Source: Acetobacter sp. (GTDB lineage Bacteria; Pseudomonadota; Alphaproteobacteria; Acetobacterales; Acetobacteraceae). From it: a stretch of DNA of 42,861 nt. Numbering within the stretch: the first letter of the stretch is position 1; each line of letters starts with the position of its first letter. A program made the position numbers and the translations under genes. The DNA is taken from contig JAFPVE010000033.1 of NCBI GenBank assembly GCA_017413025.1, forward strand, positions 1 through 42,861. Direction: 5' to 3'. Shown here one piece after another: positions 20,119-29,237 of the stretch. The notes beneath the pieces are model-generated. The model was given only the letters and a program-made list of their open reading frames with translations, was not told where the DNA came from and did not search any database.

Positions 20119-21563
20119 TGGCTGTACCTTCTTTATTAAACTGGGCTGTTGCTCTTCCTGAGATTGCACTCGCTTGTATGGGGAGCGTTATTCTTGTTTT
20201 GGGTGTTTTTTTGCAGAGGGGAAAAAGGTTTTCTTCTGTCGTTTTGTTGAGTGTTGCTGCTCTTATCTTCACAGCATTTTTAGTACTTTTAGCACCGAGT
20301 GGCGTAGGGTATTCAGGGACATTTGTTAATGATACTTTTGCTAGATTTATGAATCTCCTCGTTATTGTTGGTGCCGGATGTGCAATTATTTTAAGTGTTA
20401 GTTATCGCGTTGATAAAAATACACCACTCCCTTTTGAAATTCCTGTGCTGATGCTTTTTTCAACACTTGGTGCGATGTTGATGGTGTCTTCTATCAATCT
20501 TATGGCTTTGTTTGTTGGATTAGAGCTTTCCTCGCTTTCAATTTATATTTTATGTGCGGCAGGGCGTGAGAATCTTTTATCGTCTGAAGCCGGATTAAAA
20601 TACTTTATTTTGGGTTCGTTTGCGTCAGGGTTACTGTTATACGGTGTTTCTCTTGTATATGGTTATACAGGGACAATGGAGTATTCGGGTTTGATCAGTG
20701 CTATACGGACAGTTGATACAGTACCTATGGGGTTGGTTGTGGGGATTGTATTTATTTTAGTCGGGCTGTGTTTTAAGCTTTCCATTGTACCATTTCACAT
20801 GTGGACTCCTGATGTTTACCAAGGATCGTTGACACCCGTAACGGCTTATATGTCGGTAGCACCTAAATTTGCAGCGTTTGCTTTATTGTTACGTGTTATG
20901 TTGGAATCGTTTGGTACTATGGCGCCTCGGTGGGCGTTGTTGTTAGAAGCTGTTTCTATGCTATCTATGGTTTATGGTGCTCTTGCTGCTATTCCACAAA
21001 GCAATATTAAACGTCTTATGGCGTATTCTTCTATTGGGCATATGGGATATGCCATGATGGGGTTGGTTGCTGATTCCGTCTGGGGTGTGCAGGCAACACT
21101 CATTTATTTAGTGGCTTATCTTTTTATGAACTCTGGTGCTTTTGCGTGTATTAGTGCGATGCGTAAAAAAGGATATGAAGTTTTTGATATTGCTGATCTT
21201 GCAGGACTATCTAAAACTGACCCAGGTATGGCAGCAGCATTGGCGATTTTTATGTTTAGTATGGCGGGTGTACCCCCTTTAGCAGGTTTTTTTGGTAAAT
21301 TTGTTGTTTTTGCTGCTGCTTGGCAATCAGGTTTTTATGGATTGGTTTTTGTGGCTGTGATCTCAAGTGTTATTGGGGCTTATTATTACTTACGTGTTGT
21401 TAAAGTGATGTATTTTGATACGCCTGTACAAGCATTTGATCATCCTGCGCCGAGTTTGGTACTTGTTTTTGGTAGTATGAGTATTGTAACTGTTTTGTTT
21501 GTTGCATTCCTTGGACCTTTAATGACGGTCGCGCAACAGGCTGCTGTAGCTTTAGCAGGTTAA
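20118..21563 (+). CDS. nuoN: NADH-quinone oxidoreductase subunit N
   Basis: NuoN is the antiporter-like subunit nearest the peripheral arm. The 481-residue product is identified by FVGLELSSLSIYIL with the channel glutamate, and by the NuoN-specific stretch FKLSIVPFHMWTPDVYQG followed by TPVTAYMSVAPK, which differs from the corresponding NuoM and NuoL motifs. The later IKRLMAYSSIGHMGYA and AGVPPLAGFFGKF segments are also present. The ATG has CGGAG 8 bases upstream. It follows nuoL directly, without nuoM, and birA starts 5 bases after its stop. Confidence 0.95.
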   Translation: MAVPSLLNWAVALPEIALACMGSVILVLGVFLQRGKRFSSVVLLSVAALIFTAFLVLLAPSGVGYSGTFVNDTFARFMNLLVIVGAGCAIILSVSYRVDKNTPLPFEIPVLMLFSTLGAMLMVSSINLMALFVGLELSSLSIYILCAAGRENLLSSEAGLKYFILGSFASGLLLYGVSLVYGYTGTMEYSGLISAIRTVDTVPMGLVVGIVFILVGLCFKLSIVPFHMWTPDVYQGSLTPVTAYMSVAPKFAAFALLLRVMLESFGTMAPRWALLLEAVSMLSMVYGALAAIPQSNIKRLMAYSSIGHMGYAMMGLVADSVWGVQATLIYLVAYLFMNSGAFACISAMRKKGYEVFDIADLAGLSKTDPGMAAALAIFMFSMAGVPPLAGFFGKFVVFAAAWQSGFYGLVFVAVISSVIGAYYYLRVVKVMYFDTPVQAFDHPAPSLVLVFGSMSIVTVLFVAFLGPLMTVAQQAAVALAG

Positions 21564-21567
21564 TCTT

Positions 21568-22296
21568 GTGTGGCCATTGGAATGTTATGAGGAGTTACCA
21601 TCAACTTCTGATTATTGCCTGAATTATATTAGACAGGGTGGAACAGTAGAACATGCTGTTCTTGCAAGAAAACAGACATGTGGGCGAGGAAGCCGCGGTA
21701 GGCGATGGGTTGATGCAGGGCAGGCTTTAGCGTTATCTGTTATTTTGAAATCTGATAAATTTGATCAAGAGGGTGTTTTAGGCGGTTGGCCATTCGTTGC
21801 ATCGCTGGCTTTTTACGAAGGATTGCTGAAAATTGCTCCCTGTGCAGCTGGTCGTTTGTTGATTAAGTGGCCTAATGATATCCTACTTGATGGTTGTAAA
21901 CTTGGCGGTATTTTAATTGAAAAGGAAGCATCTTTTGTGGTGGTTGGTTTCGGGGCAAATTTAATCAATGTTCCTTATGAGAGAGATATAGGTTATAAAG
22001 CCTCTAACCTTGGAATGTGTGGTGTTATTCCAGATGTTATTGACGTTGCTAAGGCTATTTTAGAGAGTTTAGCATTTTATCGTGATGTTTGGTTGATAAA
22101 AGGTTTTGAAGAAATACGTCATGCTTGGCTTATGCGTGCACACGTGTTGGGGACGTTTTTAATGGTAAAAAATGAAAATATTCATAAAGAGGGGTATTTT
22201 TCTGGTATTACACCAGAAGGTTGTTTGTTGCTTGAGACAGTAATGGGCATGGAAACTATCGTGACAGGAAGTGTTTTACTGCCTGATAGGAGGTAA
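21568..22296 (+). CDS. birA: Biotin--[acetyl-CoA-carboxylase] ligase, without DNA-binding domain
   Basis: This enzyme activates biotin as biotinyl-AMP and attaches it to the carrier protein of acetyl-CoA carboxylase. The 242-residue product has the catalytic-domain loop [12 protein letters not shown] that binds biotinyl-AMP, and [19 protein letters not shown] with the catalytic lysine, then a small SH3-like C-terminal domain. There is no N-terminal helix-turn-helix, so it is a monofunctional group I ligase and not a repressor. The start is GTG 21568, 5 bases after the nuoN stop. nuo-birA-coaX-rnj is a conserved alphaproteobacterial order, so it is probably read from the nuo transcript. Confidence 0.92.
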   Translation: MWPLECYEELPSTSDYCLNYIRQGGTVEHAVLARKQTCGRGSRGRRWVDAGQALALSVILKSDKFDQEGVLGGWPFVASLAFYEGLLKIAPCAAGRLLIKWPNDILLDGCKLGGILIEKEASFVVVGFGANLINVPYERDIGYKASNLGMCGVIPDVIDVAKAILESLAFYRDVWLIKGFEEIRHAWLMRAHVLGTFLMVKNENIHKEGYFSGITPEGCLLLETVMGMETIVTGSVLLPDRR

Positions 22297-22298
22297 AT

Positions 22299-23108
22299 GT
22301 GTTACTTGCTATTGACGCGGGAAATACGAATATCGTTTTTGCTGTCTATGATGGTGAAAGGTGGCGCGGTGTTTGGCGTTTGATGATGCATGTGTCACGT
22401 ACTTCAGATGAATATGGTGTTTGGTTGGTTTCTCTTCTTAAGACACAGGGTATTGTTGGTGGCGATATTGATCGTGCTGTTATTGGTACAGTAGTTCCTG
22501 CAGCCTTGTACCATCTTCGGATGCTATGTCGTCAATGGTTTGCTGTAGAACCTATTCTTGCATCTGTTAAGCAAGATTGGGGTTTTTCTATTAAAGTCGA
22601 CAATCCTGATGAAGTAGGTGTTGATAGGCTTCTTAATGCTCTTGCAGGTTATCAAATTTATGGTGGTCCATTAGCGGTAATAGATTTTGGGACAGCAACG
22701 ACATTTGATGTTGTTGATAGTGAAGGGAATTATTGTGGTGGTGTCATTGCACCTGGAATAAACTTATCTGTTGAGGCATTACATCAGGCTGCTGCACGTT
22801 TGCCACGCATTGGTGTGGGGCGTCCGCGTAGGGAATCTGTTATTGGGCGAGATACTGTGTCAGCTATGCGTTCGGGGGTGTTTTGGGGCTATATTGGATT
22901 GATCGAGGGACTTGTTGAGAGGATTAGACAAGAGGTTGGAATAATGAAAGTTGTTGCGACGGGTGGTCTGTCTACTCTTTTTTCTGAAGGTACTAAGGTA
23001 TTTGATCATGTGGATTTAATGCTCACTCTTAATGGGTTGCGTCTATTAGCAGAGCGTAATCCTTTACCGTCGCTAAATGTGGAACAAGGCTTTCTGACAG
23101 AAGGATAA
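22299..23108 (+). CDS. coaX: Type III pantothenate kinase
   Basis: CoaX phosphorylates pantothenate, the first step of coenzyme A synthesis. The 269-residue product has the N-terminal phosphate-1 motif [13 protein letters not shown], the [12 protein letters not shown] segment, the catalytic strand [13 protein letters not shown], and [11 protein letters not shown], all typical of the type III enzyme of the acetate and sugar kinase superfamily. The start is GTG 22299, 5 bases after AGGAGG; the ATG at 22297 is out of frame. It abuts birA and rnj, so the three are almost certainly co-translated. Confidence 0.95.
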   Translation: MLLAIDAGNTNIVFAVYDGERWRGVWRLMMHVSRTSDEYGVWLVSLLKTQGIVGGDIDRAVIGTVVPAALYHLRMLCRQWFAVEPILASVKQDWGFSIKVDNPDEVGVDRLLNALAGYQIYGGPLAVIDFGTATTFDVVDSEGNYCGGVIAPGINLSVEALHQAAARLPRIGVGRPRRESVIGRDTVSAMRSGVFWGYIGLIEGLVERIRQEVGIMKVVATGGLSTLFSEGTKVFDHVDLMLTLNGLRLLAERNPLPSLNVEQGFLTEG

Positions 23109-23112
23109 AATA

Positions 23113-24771
23113 GTGGTGATAGAGAAGACGATAAAACAAACCCATGATCTTGCCTTTCTCCCATTAGGTGGAACGGGAAAAATCGGTATGAATTTCAATT
23201 TATATCGGCTAGGTGATACGTGGTTAGCTATTGATTGTGGTATAGGGTTTAGTGGCAACGATACGCCAGAAGCAGAAATTTTTATTCCTGACCCGTCATT
23301 TATCGTTGAGCGTAAGAATCGTCTTGTTGGGTTGGTTGTTACCCATGCCCATGAAGATCATCTTGGTGCAATAGTACACATTTGGCCTATGTTGGGTTGT
23401 CCAATTTATGTAACACCGTTTGCAGCTGCTGTTTTGCAGCAGAAATTTGTAGAATTACATCTGACAAATGTTCCTCTTTATGTGGTGAGACCGGGAAGTC
23501 GCTTTAATATAGGACCGTTTGATATCGAGACATTACCTGTTACACATTCCGTTCCCGAGGCACAGGTTCTTGTTTTAAGAACGCCGATGGGCACTGTAAT
23601 TCATACAGGTGATTGGAAATTTGATCCAACACCACAAATTGGTCATGTAACAGATTTGGAAAGGCTTGCTACTATCGGGCGTGAAGGCGTTTTAGCTTTA
23701 GTGTGTGATAGTACCAATGTTATAAAGCAAGGCTTATCTCAGTCTGAGGCGCAAGTGCGACAGAGTATGTTCGAATTAATTAAGAGCTTAAAAGGGCGTA
23801 TTGCTGTCACATGTTTTGCCTCTAATGTTGCACGATTAGAAACAATTGCGCTAGCAGCACAGACTGTAGGGCGGAAGGTCGTTTTGGTTGGGAGATCACT
23901 TCGTAATATCGATAGAGTAGCACGTGATTGCGGTTATCTTGAGGGCATTCATCCTTTTTTACATGAGCAAGAGGTAAATGATATTCCTAACGATCAACTT
24001 TTAATGATTATTACAGGAAGCCAAGGGGAGCCTCGTTCTGCTCTATCGCGTATTGCATTAGGAATACATTCTCACATTTCATTAGGGGAAGGAGATACAG
24101 TCGTTTATTCTAGTCGTATGATTCCCGGGAATGAACATGCGATTATGACGATGCAAGATAATTTAGCAAAACGTGGCGTAACTGTTCTCACAGAAAGTGA
24201 ATGTTTTGTACATGTCTCTGGGCATGCAACAGAAGGGGATATACAACAAATGTATGATTTACTTAATCCTCAATATGTTATTCCGGTGCATGGCGAATGG
24301 CGTCATTTAACAGCACAGGCGGCTATTGCACGAAAAAAAGGGATAACGCCTGTTCTTATGGAGGATGGGGATATTCTACGTTTAGCTCATGGTCCTGTTG
24401 AAGTTGTGGATACAGCTCCTACGGGTTGTCTTGTGCTCGATGGTAATCGTTTGTTACCTATGCATGGAAGTGTTCTCACAGCGCGGCGTAAGATGCTTTT
24501 TAATGGTATGGTTATTGGTAGTTTTGCTGTTGATGATGAAGGATATGTGATTGGGGAGCCTAAAATAAGTGCCCCCGGGTTACTAGATCCTGATGATCTT
24601 GAGACTGTTCATGTGCATGAGGAGTTTGCAAATGCACTTGATATTATTCCTGATGAACTGCGCAATGATGATCACTCTTTCCGATCTGCAGCTAAAACGG
24701 CTTTACGGCGTGTACTTAGTCGAAAATTTCAGAAACGTCCTTTAGTGGATGTGCATTTACTTCGTGTATAA
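23113..24771 (+). CDS. rnj: Ribonuclease J
   Basis: RNase J is a metallo-beta-lactamase-fold ribonuclease with 5'-exonuclease and endonuclease activity, used in rRNA maturation and mRNA decay. The 552-residue product has the metal-binding motif HAHEDH at 78-83, further beta-CASP elements (VTHSVPEAQ, HTGDWKFDPTP, the stretch CDSTN), the RMIPGNEHA segment, and the late HVSGHA and PVHGEWRHL histidine motifs. The start is GTG 23113, 5 bases after the coaX stop. ComEC-like fusions are absent. Placement after coaX and before proS is the usual alphaproteobacterial arrangement. Confidence 0.95.
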   Translation: MVIEKTIKQTHDLAFLPLGGTGKIGMNFNLYRLGDTWLAIDCGIGFSGNDTPEAEIFIPDPSFIVERKNRLVGLVVTHAHEDHLGAIVHIWPMLGCPIYVTPFAAAVLQQKFVELHLTNVPLYVVRPGSRFNIGPFDIETLPVTHSVPEAQVLVLRTPMGTVIHTGDWKFDPTPQIGHVTDLERLATIGREGVLALVCDSTNVIKQGLSQSEAQVRQSMFELIKSLKGRIAVTCFASNVARLETIALAAQTVGRKVVLVGRSLRNIDRVARDCGYLEGIHPFLHEQEVNDIPNDQLLMIITGSQGEPRSALSRIALGIHSHISLGEGDTVVYSSRMIPGNEHAIMTMQDNLAKRGVTVLTESECFVHVSGHATEGDIQQMYDLLNPQYVIPVHGEWRHLTAQAAIARKKGITPVLMEDGDILRLAHGPVEVVDTAPTGCLVLDGNRLLPMHGSVLTARRKMLFNGMVIGSFAVDDEGYVIGEPKISAPGLLDPDDLETVHVHEEFANALDIIPDELRNDDHSFRSAAKTALRRVLSRKFQKRPLVDVHLLRV

Positions 24772-24832
24772 TAAGACAGATAAAACATACACGTATTTTT
24801 GAATGATTATCTTTTAGTAAGGTTAATGTATT

Positions 24833-26149
24833 ATGCGTCTTTCGCAGAGCTTTATTCCTACTCTTAAAGAAATACCGAAAGAGGCTCAAATTATCTCACA
24901 TAGGCTTATGTTGCGAGCGGGTTTGGTCAGGCAAACAAGCTCTGGCATTTATACATGGCTTCCTATGGGGTTGAGAGTATTGCGTCGTATTAGCAATATT
25001 ATTCGTGAGGAGCAGGACCGTATTAACGCACAGGAAATATTAATGCCTACGGTACAATCGGCTGAGTTGTGGCGTCGATCTGGGCGTTATGATGCCTATG
25101 GTCCAGAAATGTTGCGTATACAAGATCGTCATAAAAGAGAATTGTTATATGGACCGACCAACGAAGAGATGATAACAGATCTTTTTGGACAATCCATAAA
25201 ATCCTATAAAGATTTACCACAAGTCTTATATCAAATTCAGTGGAAGTTTCGTGATGAATTACGCCCGCGTTTTGGTGTTATGCGCGGGCGGGAGTTTCTT
25301 ATGAAAGATGCCTATAGCTTTGATATAGATTATGCTTCTGCGTTAACAAATTATTACCGTATGGTACTCTCTTATTTACGTATTTTTCAACGGTTAGGTG
25401 TGCGTGCTGTGCCTATGCGTGCCGATACAGGACCTATTGGAGGGGATTTAAGTTATGAATTTCTTATTCTTGCACCAACAGGAGAAAGCAGTGTTTTTTA
25501 CGATGCTGTTCTTGAGGAGCAAGATTGGTTAGCTGAAGTCGTTGATTATAATAGCCCTGAAGCTTTAGAAGCGTTTTTTCGTCGTCTTACAGTTCCTTAT
25601 GCGGCAACGGATGAAGTGCATAATATTGAGGCGTGGGAGGCTGTTCCGACTGAACGGAGGCGTGAAGGGCGTGGAATAGAAGTCGGACATATTTTTTATT
25701 TTGGTACTAAGTATACGAAATCTATGGGCATAACGGTGAGTGGGCATGATGGATTACCGTTTTATCCAGAAATGGGTTCGTATGGTATTGGTGTTTCTCG
25801 TTTAGTCGGGGCTATTATTGAAGCACAACACGATGAAAACGGTATTATTTGGCCTGAGTCTGTCGCACCATTTCGTGCTGTCATCTTGAATCTTAAATCT
25901 GGCGATAATGTTTGTGATAACGTTTGTGAACGCCTTTATATGGCAGCGCCACAACAACTTCTCTATGATGATCGTATGGAGCGGGCAGGTGTAAAATTCG
26001 CTGATGCTGATTTGATGGGGCATCCATGGCAAATTATTGTAGGGGCTCGAGGAGCAAGTGCTGGTATTGTTGAGTTAAAACATCGTGCAACAGGAGAGCG
26101 ACGTGAAGTCAGTATAGATAATGTATTAACCTTTATTATGGCGTCTTAA
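24833..26149 (+). CDS. proS: Prolyl-tRNA synthetase, short form lacking the editing insertion
   Basis: ProS charges tRNA-Pro with proline. The 438-residue product is the short bacterial form common in alphaproteobacteria: the class II catalytic core (motif 2 region [21 protein letters not shown], seen as [20 protein letters not shown], and motif 3 near [13 protein letters not shown]) runs straight into the anticodon-binding domain without the roughly 180-residue editing domain of E. coli ProS. Clearance of Ala-tRNA-Pro would then depend on a separate ProXp-type protein, not seen in the window. The ATG follows AGTAAGG. lolC/E starts 6 bases after its stop. Confidence 0.95.
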   Translation: MRLSQSFIPTLKEIPKEAQIISHRLMLRAGLVRQTSSGIYTWLPMGLRVLRRISNIIREEQDRINAQEILMPTVQSAELWRRSGRYDAYGPEMLRIQDRHKRELLYGPTNEEMITDLFGQSIKSYKDLPQVLYQIQWKFRDELRPRFGVMRGREFLMKDAYSFDIDYASALTNYYRMVLSYLRIFQRLGVRAVPMRADTGPIGGDLSYEFLILAPTGESSVFYDAVLEEQDWLAEVVDYNSPEALEAFFRRLTVPYAATDEVHNIEAWEAVPTERRREGRGIEVGHIFYFGTKYTKSMGITVSGHDGLPFYPEMGSYGIGVSRLVGAIIEAQHDENGIIWPESVAPFRAVILNLKSGDNVCDNVCERLYMAAPQQLLYDDRMERAGVKFADADLMGHPWQIIVGARGASAGIVELKHRATGERREVSIDNVLTFIMAS

Positions 26150-26154
26150 ATTTC

Positions 26155-27402
26155 ATGTTCGGGTCTTTTGAACGGGCAGTGGCAAGTCGTTATCTTTACG
26201 CACAACGTGGGGAACGGTTTGTTTCGATTATTGCTATTTTTTCTCTCATAGGCATTGCGTTAGGGGTGGCAACGCTTATTATCGTTATGGCTGTGATGAA
26301 TGGGTTTCGATCGGATTTGTTAAGTCGTATTCTTGGCTTAAATGGGGATATGATGATTTATGGTGCCGGTCGTACAATTTCTGATTATGAAGCTATTGCT
26401 AAAAAAGTGCGTGTTGTCCCTGGTGTTGTGAGTGTTACGCCTATGATCGAGGGACAAGTACTTGTCAGTGCAAATGGATATAATACGGGCGGCATTGTTC
26501 ATGGCTTAACGCCTCAAGGATTGCGTGGTTTAACGGCGGTAAGTTCTTCTATTGTTGATGGGTCTCTTGATTCTTTTGGTAGGGATAACTCTATTGTTGT
26601 TGGTGTTACTCTTGCGGAACACGCTGGATTGTCTGTAGGTTCACGGGTTACGTTGATTTCACCGGATGGGGCTGCTACAGCCTTTGGTACAGTGCCGCGT
26701 GTACGCGCGTATCGTATTGTTGCTATTTTTGATGCAGGCGTGAATGACTATAATTCGAGCGTTGTTTTTATACCTATGCATGAGGCACAGATTTATTTTC
26801 AAATGCCCAAACAGGTGACACAGCTCTCTATTATGACGACAAGTGCCGAAAATGTGCAAGCGGTTACACAAGCTGTTATACAGACACTTGATATGCCAGG
26901 ACTGCGCGTTATGGATTGGACAAAAGCGAATAATGCTTTGTTTGGTGCTGTACAGGTCGAACAAAATGTTATGTTCCTGATTTTAACGCTTATTATTCTT
27001 GTTGCAGCGTTTAACATTATTTCATCTTTGATTATGATGGTGAAAGATAAAAGGGGTGACATCGCTGTTTTGCGCACTCTTGGTGCAAGTCGTGGGGCTA
27101 TTTTACGTATTTTTTTGATGTGTGGGGCTACTGTAGGGGTGACGGGTACTCTTGCAGGTACTCTCTTAGGTATTGTTTTTTGTCTAAATATTGAGCGTAT
27201 ACGTCAATTTTTGCAAAAACTAACCGGGACGAATCTATTTAATCCTGAAGTGTATTATCTTGAACATCTACCTGCGAAATTAGTTTGGGGGCAAGTTTTC
27301 GAAATTATTATAATGGCTCTTTTATTATCATTTTTGGCAACTTTATACCCTGCGTGGCGAGCCGCACGAACAGACCCTGTAGAGGTATTACGTCATGAAT
27401 GA
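26155..27402 (+). CDS. lolC: Lipoprotein-releasing ABC transporter permease (LolC/LolE type)
   Basis: This inner-membrane permease takes mature outer-membrane lipoproteins and, with LolD, releases them to the chaperone LolA. The 415-residue product begins with [18 protein letters not shown], typical of the family, has a first transmembrane helix at about 22-48, a large periplasmic domain at about 50-270, and three C-terminal helices. The cytoplasmic coupling helix region contains [14 protein letters not shown]. Alphaproteobacteria often have one such permease that works as a homodimer, so LolC and LolE cannot be separated here. It overlaps lolD by 8 bases. Confidence 0.92.
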   Translation: MFGSFERAVASRYLYAQRGERFVSIIAIFSLIGIALGVATLIIVMAVMNGFRSDLLSRILGLNGDMMIYGAGRTISDYEAIAKKVRVVPGVVSVTPMIEGQVLVSANGYNTGGIVHGLTPQGLRGLTAVSSSIVDGSLDSFGRDNSIVVGVTLAEHAGLSVGSRVTLISPDGAATAFGTVPRVRAYRIVAIFDAGVNDYNSSVVFIPMHEAQIYFQMPKQVTQLSIMTTSAENVQAVTQAVIQTLDMPGLRVMDWTKANNALFGAVQVEQNVMFLILTLIILVAAFNIISSLIMMVKDKRGDIAVLRTLGASRGAILRIFLMCGATVGVTGTLAGTLLGIVFCLNIERIRQFLQKLTGTNLFNPEVYYLEHLPAKLVWGQVFEIIIMALLLSFLATLYPAWRAARTDPVEVLRHE

Positions 27403-28090
27403 GGATCATAACTCTATTGTACTGGAATTACGTAACGTTAAAAAAACCTATCGTAGCGGTGATGTAGAGAGACTTCATGTTTTACGAGGGGTAGAGTTAT
27501 GTCTGCGTAGCGGTGAAGTGGTTGCTTTAGTTGCGCCTTCTGGAACAGGAAAGTCAACCCTTTTACATTTAGCAGGTTTGCTTGATACGCCTGATGAAGG
27601 AGAGGTTGTTGTTTGCTCTCAACCAACGCAAGGATTGTCTGATACGATTCGTACAACGTTACGGCGTGATAAGATTGGTTTTGTTTATCAATTTCATCAT
27701 TTGTTAGGCGAGTTTACAGCAAGAGAAAATGTTCTTTTACCACAGCTTATAAGAGGGATCTCTAAAAAACAGGCGCAAAGAGAAGCAGAGCGTCTTTTAA
27801 CGATGTTTGGACTTAAACATCGTATGAATCACTTACCAGGGAGGCTTTCTGGAGGAGAACAGCAACGTGTTGCCATAGCGCGTGCGTTAGCAAATGCGCC
27901 GGCTGTTTTGCTTGCAGATGAGCCAACGGGTAATTTAGATATACATACGGCAAATAGTGTATTTTCTGAGTTACTTGAGGCTGTTCGTCAAACAGGTATG
28001 GCTGCTTTGATAGCAACACATAACGAAGAACTTCTCTCTCGGACTGATCGTATACTCACCCTCTGTGAGGGGTTGTTGGTTGCCCGATAG
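27395..28090 (+). CDS. lolD: Lipoprotein-releasing ABC transporter ATP-binding protein LolD
   Basis: LolD powers the LolCDE lipoprotein release complex. The 231-residue product has Walker [10 protein letters not shown] at 47-55, the Q-loop in [15 protein letters not shown], the signature [15 protein letters not shown], Walker [13 protein letters not shown] and the H-loop in ATHNEEL. The Walker A begins with Ala instead of the usual Gly, a variant common in alphaproteobacterial LolD. The ATG lies inside the end of the permease gene. In many alphaproteobacteria dnaE follows; here the next sequence is a gene-free stretch with a large hairpin and then an IclR gene. Confidence 0.95.
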   Translation: MNEDHNSIVLELRNVKKTYRSGDVERLHVLRGVELCLRSGEVVALVAPSGTGKSTLLHLAGLLDTPDEGEVVVCSQPTQGLSDTIRTTLRRDKIGFVYQFHHLLGEFTARENVLLPQLIRGISKKQAQREAERLLTMFGLKHRMNHLPGRLSGGEQQRVAIARALANAPAVLLADEPTGNLDIHTANSVFSELLEAVRQTGMAALIATHNEELLSRTDRILTLCEGLLVAR

Positions 28091-28207
28091 AAGGGAGGGA
28101 ACTTAAAAAATTTTAGTTTTTATATATACATAAAAAGCAGGATAATATACAAAGCATGCCAATGAAGAAGGATGCTTGACATAGTTAATAAAATATGAGC
28201 ACAAGGC

Positions 28208-28287
28208 GAGGAGGTGATAAAGATGAATACCGGAATAAAGTCTGTTGTCCTTTACGGATTCTTTTCCCAGACTTTATTCCCCTCCTC
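28208..28287 (+). repeat. Long inverted repeat that can sequester a strong Shine-Dalgarno sequence
   Basis: The inner arms GGAATAAAGTCTG (28232-28244) and CAGACTTTATTCC (28268-28280) are a perfect 13-bp inverted repeat around a 23-base loop. Directly outside the right arm, CCTCCTC (28281-28287) is the exact inverse of GAGGAGG (28208-28214). The whole can fold as one coaxial hairpin with a 17-base bulge on the left side. The outer stem pairs the Shine-Dalgarno core AGGAGG (28209-28214), and the bulge holds the ATG at 28223. There is no T-run after the stem, so it is not an intrinsic terminator. Both stems are exact matches and were read directly. Confidence 0.75.
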
Positions 28288-28300
28288 CCTCGTTGCGTAG
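28223..28300 (+). CDS. Putative 25-residue hydrophobic peptide inside the hairpin
   Basis: ATG 28223 to TAG 28298-28300 encodes 25 residues. It begins MNTGIKSVVLYGFF and ends LFPSSLVA. It is preceded by AGGAGGTGAT (28209-28218), complementary to the 16S rRNA tail over ten bases, with 8 bases between AGGAGG and the ATG, the best ribosome binding site in the window. The peptide is mostly hydrophobic with a single Lys and could enter a membrane. I recognise no family. It could be a regulated small membrane protein, a type I toxin or a leader peptide; it shows no run of one amino acid's codons, which argues against classic attenuation. It may also be chance within a structural element. Confidence 0.35.
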   Translation: MNTGIKSVVLYGFFSQTLFPSSLVA

Positions 28301-28406
28301 TAAGAGAGTGTTATAGGTTATTATTATTCATTATATCGAACTCTGTCTTACATTTTGAACTGTAAAGAGGAATGTTTCTTTTGTCAATAGGGAAAATAGT
28401 AAAATA

Positions 28407-29213
28407 ATGTCTATATCACAAGAAACAGTACCCGCGTTGCGTAAGGCAGTACGTATTCTTGATTGTGTTAAAATGTCAGATACGCCTCTTCTTGCTGTAG
28501 ATATTGCGCGACAACTCGATTTACCACGAAGTACGGTGCACGGGCTTTTGGCTGTTATGGTAGAACTTGGTTTGTTAGAAAAAACGTCTGTCCAAAGTTA
28601 TAAATTAGGTGTACGTTTATTGGACTGGGTCAAAGATGTTACAGACAAGCGTGATTTAGTAACAGAATTCTATTATGTATGTGATAACCGTGCCGATCAT
28701 GAGGCATTTACCATGACGCTTGCAACACTTGAAGGTATGGAAGTTGTCTATTTAGCTTGTCGCAACAGTACAGCTATTTTGGGGGCACATTTTAGAATAG
28801 GTTTACATTTTCCTGCAATTTTCACAGCAGTGGGTAAGGCTATTTTATCGGAGATGACAGATGTTGAGTTGGATAAATGGTTAAAACTTTATCCTATATC
28901 TTCGTGGCCAAAATCACCAACAAAGAATGAGAGTTTCTCTATGGCTATGTTGGTGAATCATTTGGACGAGACCAGAAAACGTGGTTATGCGATTGATGAT
29001 GGGTGTATTTATGATGGTTTATATTGTTTCGGATCCGTTGTTAAAAATTATTCTGGTCAGATTGTTGCAGGGGTTGGTTTGAGTTTGCCCAAAACAGTAT
29101 TAAGTCATTACGACATGTCTATCGTGGCTAATAAAGTTGTTGAGTTTGCTCATGATCTTTCTTATCGATTGGGGTATAGAGGCGGTATTAGAGATAGCAT
29201 AAGACGCAAGTAA
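28407..29213 (+). CDS. IclR-family transcriptional regulator
   Basis: The 268-residue product has the IclR plan: an N-terminal winged helix-turn-helix at about 8-70 (ALRKAVRILDCVK, then ARQLDLPRSTVHGLLAVMVELG with the recognition helix) and a C-terminal GAF-like ligand domain at about 80-255 (FRIGLHFPAIFTAVGKAILSEM; the late DDGCIYDGLYCFGSVV segment). Such proteins usually repress or activate catabolic or efflux genes after binding a small acid. The target is not evident, since neither neighbour is a catabolic operon. The ATG 28407 lacks a good ribosome binding site. Autoregulation through the AT-rich leader is possible but not shown. Confidence 0.9.
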   Translation: MSISQETVPALRKAVRILDCVKMSDTPLLAVDIARQLDLPRSTVHGLLAVMVELGLLEKTSVQSYKLGVRLLDWVKDVTDKRDLVTEFYYVCDNRADHEAFTMTLATLEGMEVVYLACRNSTAILGAHFRIGLHFPAIFTAVGKAILSEMTDVELDKWLKLYPISSWPKSPTKNESFSMAMLVNHLDETRKRGYAIDDGCIYDGLYCFGSVVKNYSGQIVAGVGLSLPKTVLSHYDMSIVANKVVEFAHDLSYRLGYRGGIRDSIRRK

Positions 29214-29237
29214 AATGATCCTCAAGTAACATGTCAG

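Larger units (their letters stand above)
28091..28406. other. 316-base island between lolD and the IclR gene
   Basis: A very AT-rich stretch flanks a compact structured element. From left to right: an A/T-rich segment after lolD without a clear terminator; a small dyad AAGCAT (28152-28157) and ATGCTT (28172-28177); a lone TTGACA (28176-28181) without a properly spaced -10; the inverted repeat and 25-codon frame described separately at 28208-28300; and an AT-rich leader to the IclR start with no strong ribosome binding site. No transposase or tRNA is present. Confidence 0.6.

Noticed and set aside
28176-28194. TTGACA at 28176-28181 as the -35 of a promoter for the hairpin gene
   Set aside because: The possible -10 boxes (TAAAAT at 28189, TATGAG at 28194) give spacers of 7 and 12 bases, too short for a sigma-70 promoter.
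28372-28407. 11-codon leader frame ending TAATG at the IclR start
   Set aside because: Its GAGG lies one base from the ATG, too close for initiation, and the peptide has no notable features.
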